A stretch of 13,274 nt of DNA, taken from positions 1 through 13,274 of the forward strand of contig JAHWKZ010000028.1 in assembly GCA_019347645.1 (NCBI GenBank). The letters run 5' to 3'. Origin of the DNA: Gemmatimonadota bacterium (lineage in GTDB: Bacteria; Gemmatimonadota; Gemmatimonadetes; JACCXV01; JAHWKZ01). Shown here piece by piece: positions 12,885 to 13,274 of this stretch (positions are counted from its first letter, which is position 1; each line of letters opens with the position of its first letter). Position numbers and translations under genes: made by a program. The notes below the pieces were generated by a model. That model made no database searches. It was not told the origin of the DNA and saw nothing but the letters and a program-made list of their open reading frames with translations.

Positions 12885-13274
12885 ATGGAGAGTGTCAGAG
12901 AGGCAGGGCGACCGTCGTCTCACCGGCCGAGAAGGCGTCACTCCAGCGGGAGCTCGAGCTCGGCGCCTTCCCCCGTTCCGCTCTCGCCGCCCTCGGTGGT
13001 TCGGTCCTCCGGGCGCGGCACCCGGCCGCCGCTCGGCCGGCGCGCGATCATCGGCGAGCCGACGTCGCTCGTGCCGATTCGCATGCACAAGAGCGTCCAG
13101 ATGGATGCGATCCGCCTCGCCGGCAAGTCCGGGCACAGCTCGAACCCGGCGCTCGGGAACAGCGCGCTCGAGGGGATGCGGATCGTGCTCGACGAGGTCG
13201 TCGCGTTTCGATCGGAGCTCCAGGCGAAGCACCGCGAGCGGGCGTTCGAGGTCGAGGTGCCGACGCTCAATCTC
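12885..13274 (+). CDS. ArgE-like acetylornithine deacetylase fragment lacking its N-terminal half, cut by window edge
   Basis: From about 13044 the plus-strand frame reads AIIGEPTSLVPIRMHKSVQM, then AIRLAGKSGHSSNPALGNSALEGM and PTLNL, closely following the middle of E. coli-type ArgE (IIGEPTSLxPxRAHKG, GHSSDPA, PTLNLG). ArgE removes acetate from N-acetylornithine in arginine synthesis; this is a zinc M20-type fold, and the visible part starts the lid/dimerisation domain. In full proteins about 165-175 residues with most zinc ligands precede IIGEPT. Here the open frame reaches back only to ATG 12885 (53 residues) and that stretch is Ser/Pro/Arg-rich with no ArgE resemblance. There is no Shine-Dalgarno. 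It is therefore either a 5'-truncated pseudogene, a lid-domain remnant, or an assembly junction near 13020-13045. The frame is open to the window edge. Confidence 0.55.
   Translation, partial: MESVREAGRPSSHRPRRRHSSGSSSSAPSPVPLSPPSVVRSSGRGTRPPLGRRAIIGEPTSLVPIRMHKSVQMDAIRLAGKSGHSSNPALGNSALEGMRIVLDEVVAFRSELQAKHRERAFEVEVPTLNL

Noticed and set aside
12938..13270. Minus-strand open frame ending in an acidic tail (GTGEGAELELPLE)
   Set aside because: The tail looks protein-like, but the rest of the frame is the antisense of the clear ArgE match on the plus strand. At most the tail (12938-13020) could be a remnant on the other side of the suspected junction.
1..13274. CRISPR arrays, tRNA or rRNA genes
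   Set aside because: No regularly spaced repeats, cloverleaf-like sequences or rRNA-like stretches were found in either strand.

Overview
The window is very GC-rich bacterial DNA, densely packed with genes on both strands and using the standard code (several genes end in TGA). The gene set (menaquinone-type UbiA/UbiD/UbiX, Tat and lipoprotein export signals, an Hsp20, a bacterial deoxyhypusine-synthase homologue) points to a free-living, probably menaquinone-using GC-rich bacterium. I cannot assign a phylum from the sequence alone. The left edge cuts a ubiD-type gene and the right edge cuts an argE-type gene.

Layout. 1-2982: late menaquinone (futalosine-type) enzymes: UbiD-like decarboxylase and UbiX flavin prenyltransferase on the minus strand, a CPBP membrane protease on the plus strand, and a UbiA-like prenyltransferase on the minus strand, convergent with the protease. 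3162-4150: a two-gene minus-strand operon, CBS-pair protein then a small lipoprotein, with a 4-base overlap. 4237-5979: a lipoprotein resembling peptidase family M49 (dipeptidyl peptidase III) with a shortened HELAH zinc motif. 6064-8802: a minus-strand operon of a rhodanese-domain lipoprotein, a VLCAD/ACAD9-like acyl-CoA dehydrogenase and a GNAT acetyltransferase. 8878-12189: a plus-strand run of a Tat-exported D-aminoacylase-family amidohydrolase, a 128-bp MITE-like inverted repeat, a deoxyhypusine-synthase-like enzyme and a HIRAN-domain protein. A strong bidirectional hairpin at 12214-12246 separates these from hsp20 (minus). The right end holds an ArgE-like reading frame that lacks its normal N-terminal half.

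The most notable observation is in the rhodanese gene. Its frame is interrupted by TGA at 8490-8488, exactly where relatives carry the second Cys of a Tyr-Cys-x-Cys-Pro motif. The frame then continues with a well-conserved rhodanese C-terminus. A bacterial-SECIS-like hairpin lies at the expected distance after the TGA, so I annotate a selenocysteine-containing protein (Sec105).

A second window-wide pattern is that all six gene starts that lack a Shine-Dalgarno sequence and are not coupled to an upstream gene by an overlap or short gap have a TANNNT hexamer ending 6-8 nt before the start codon. This is the geometry of leaderless transcription. Four other genes instead carry strong Shine-Dalgarno sequences.
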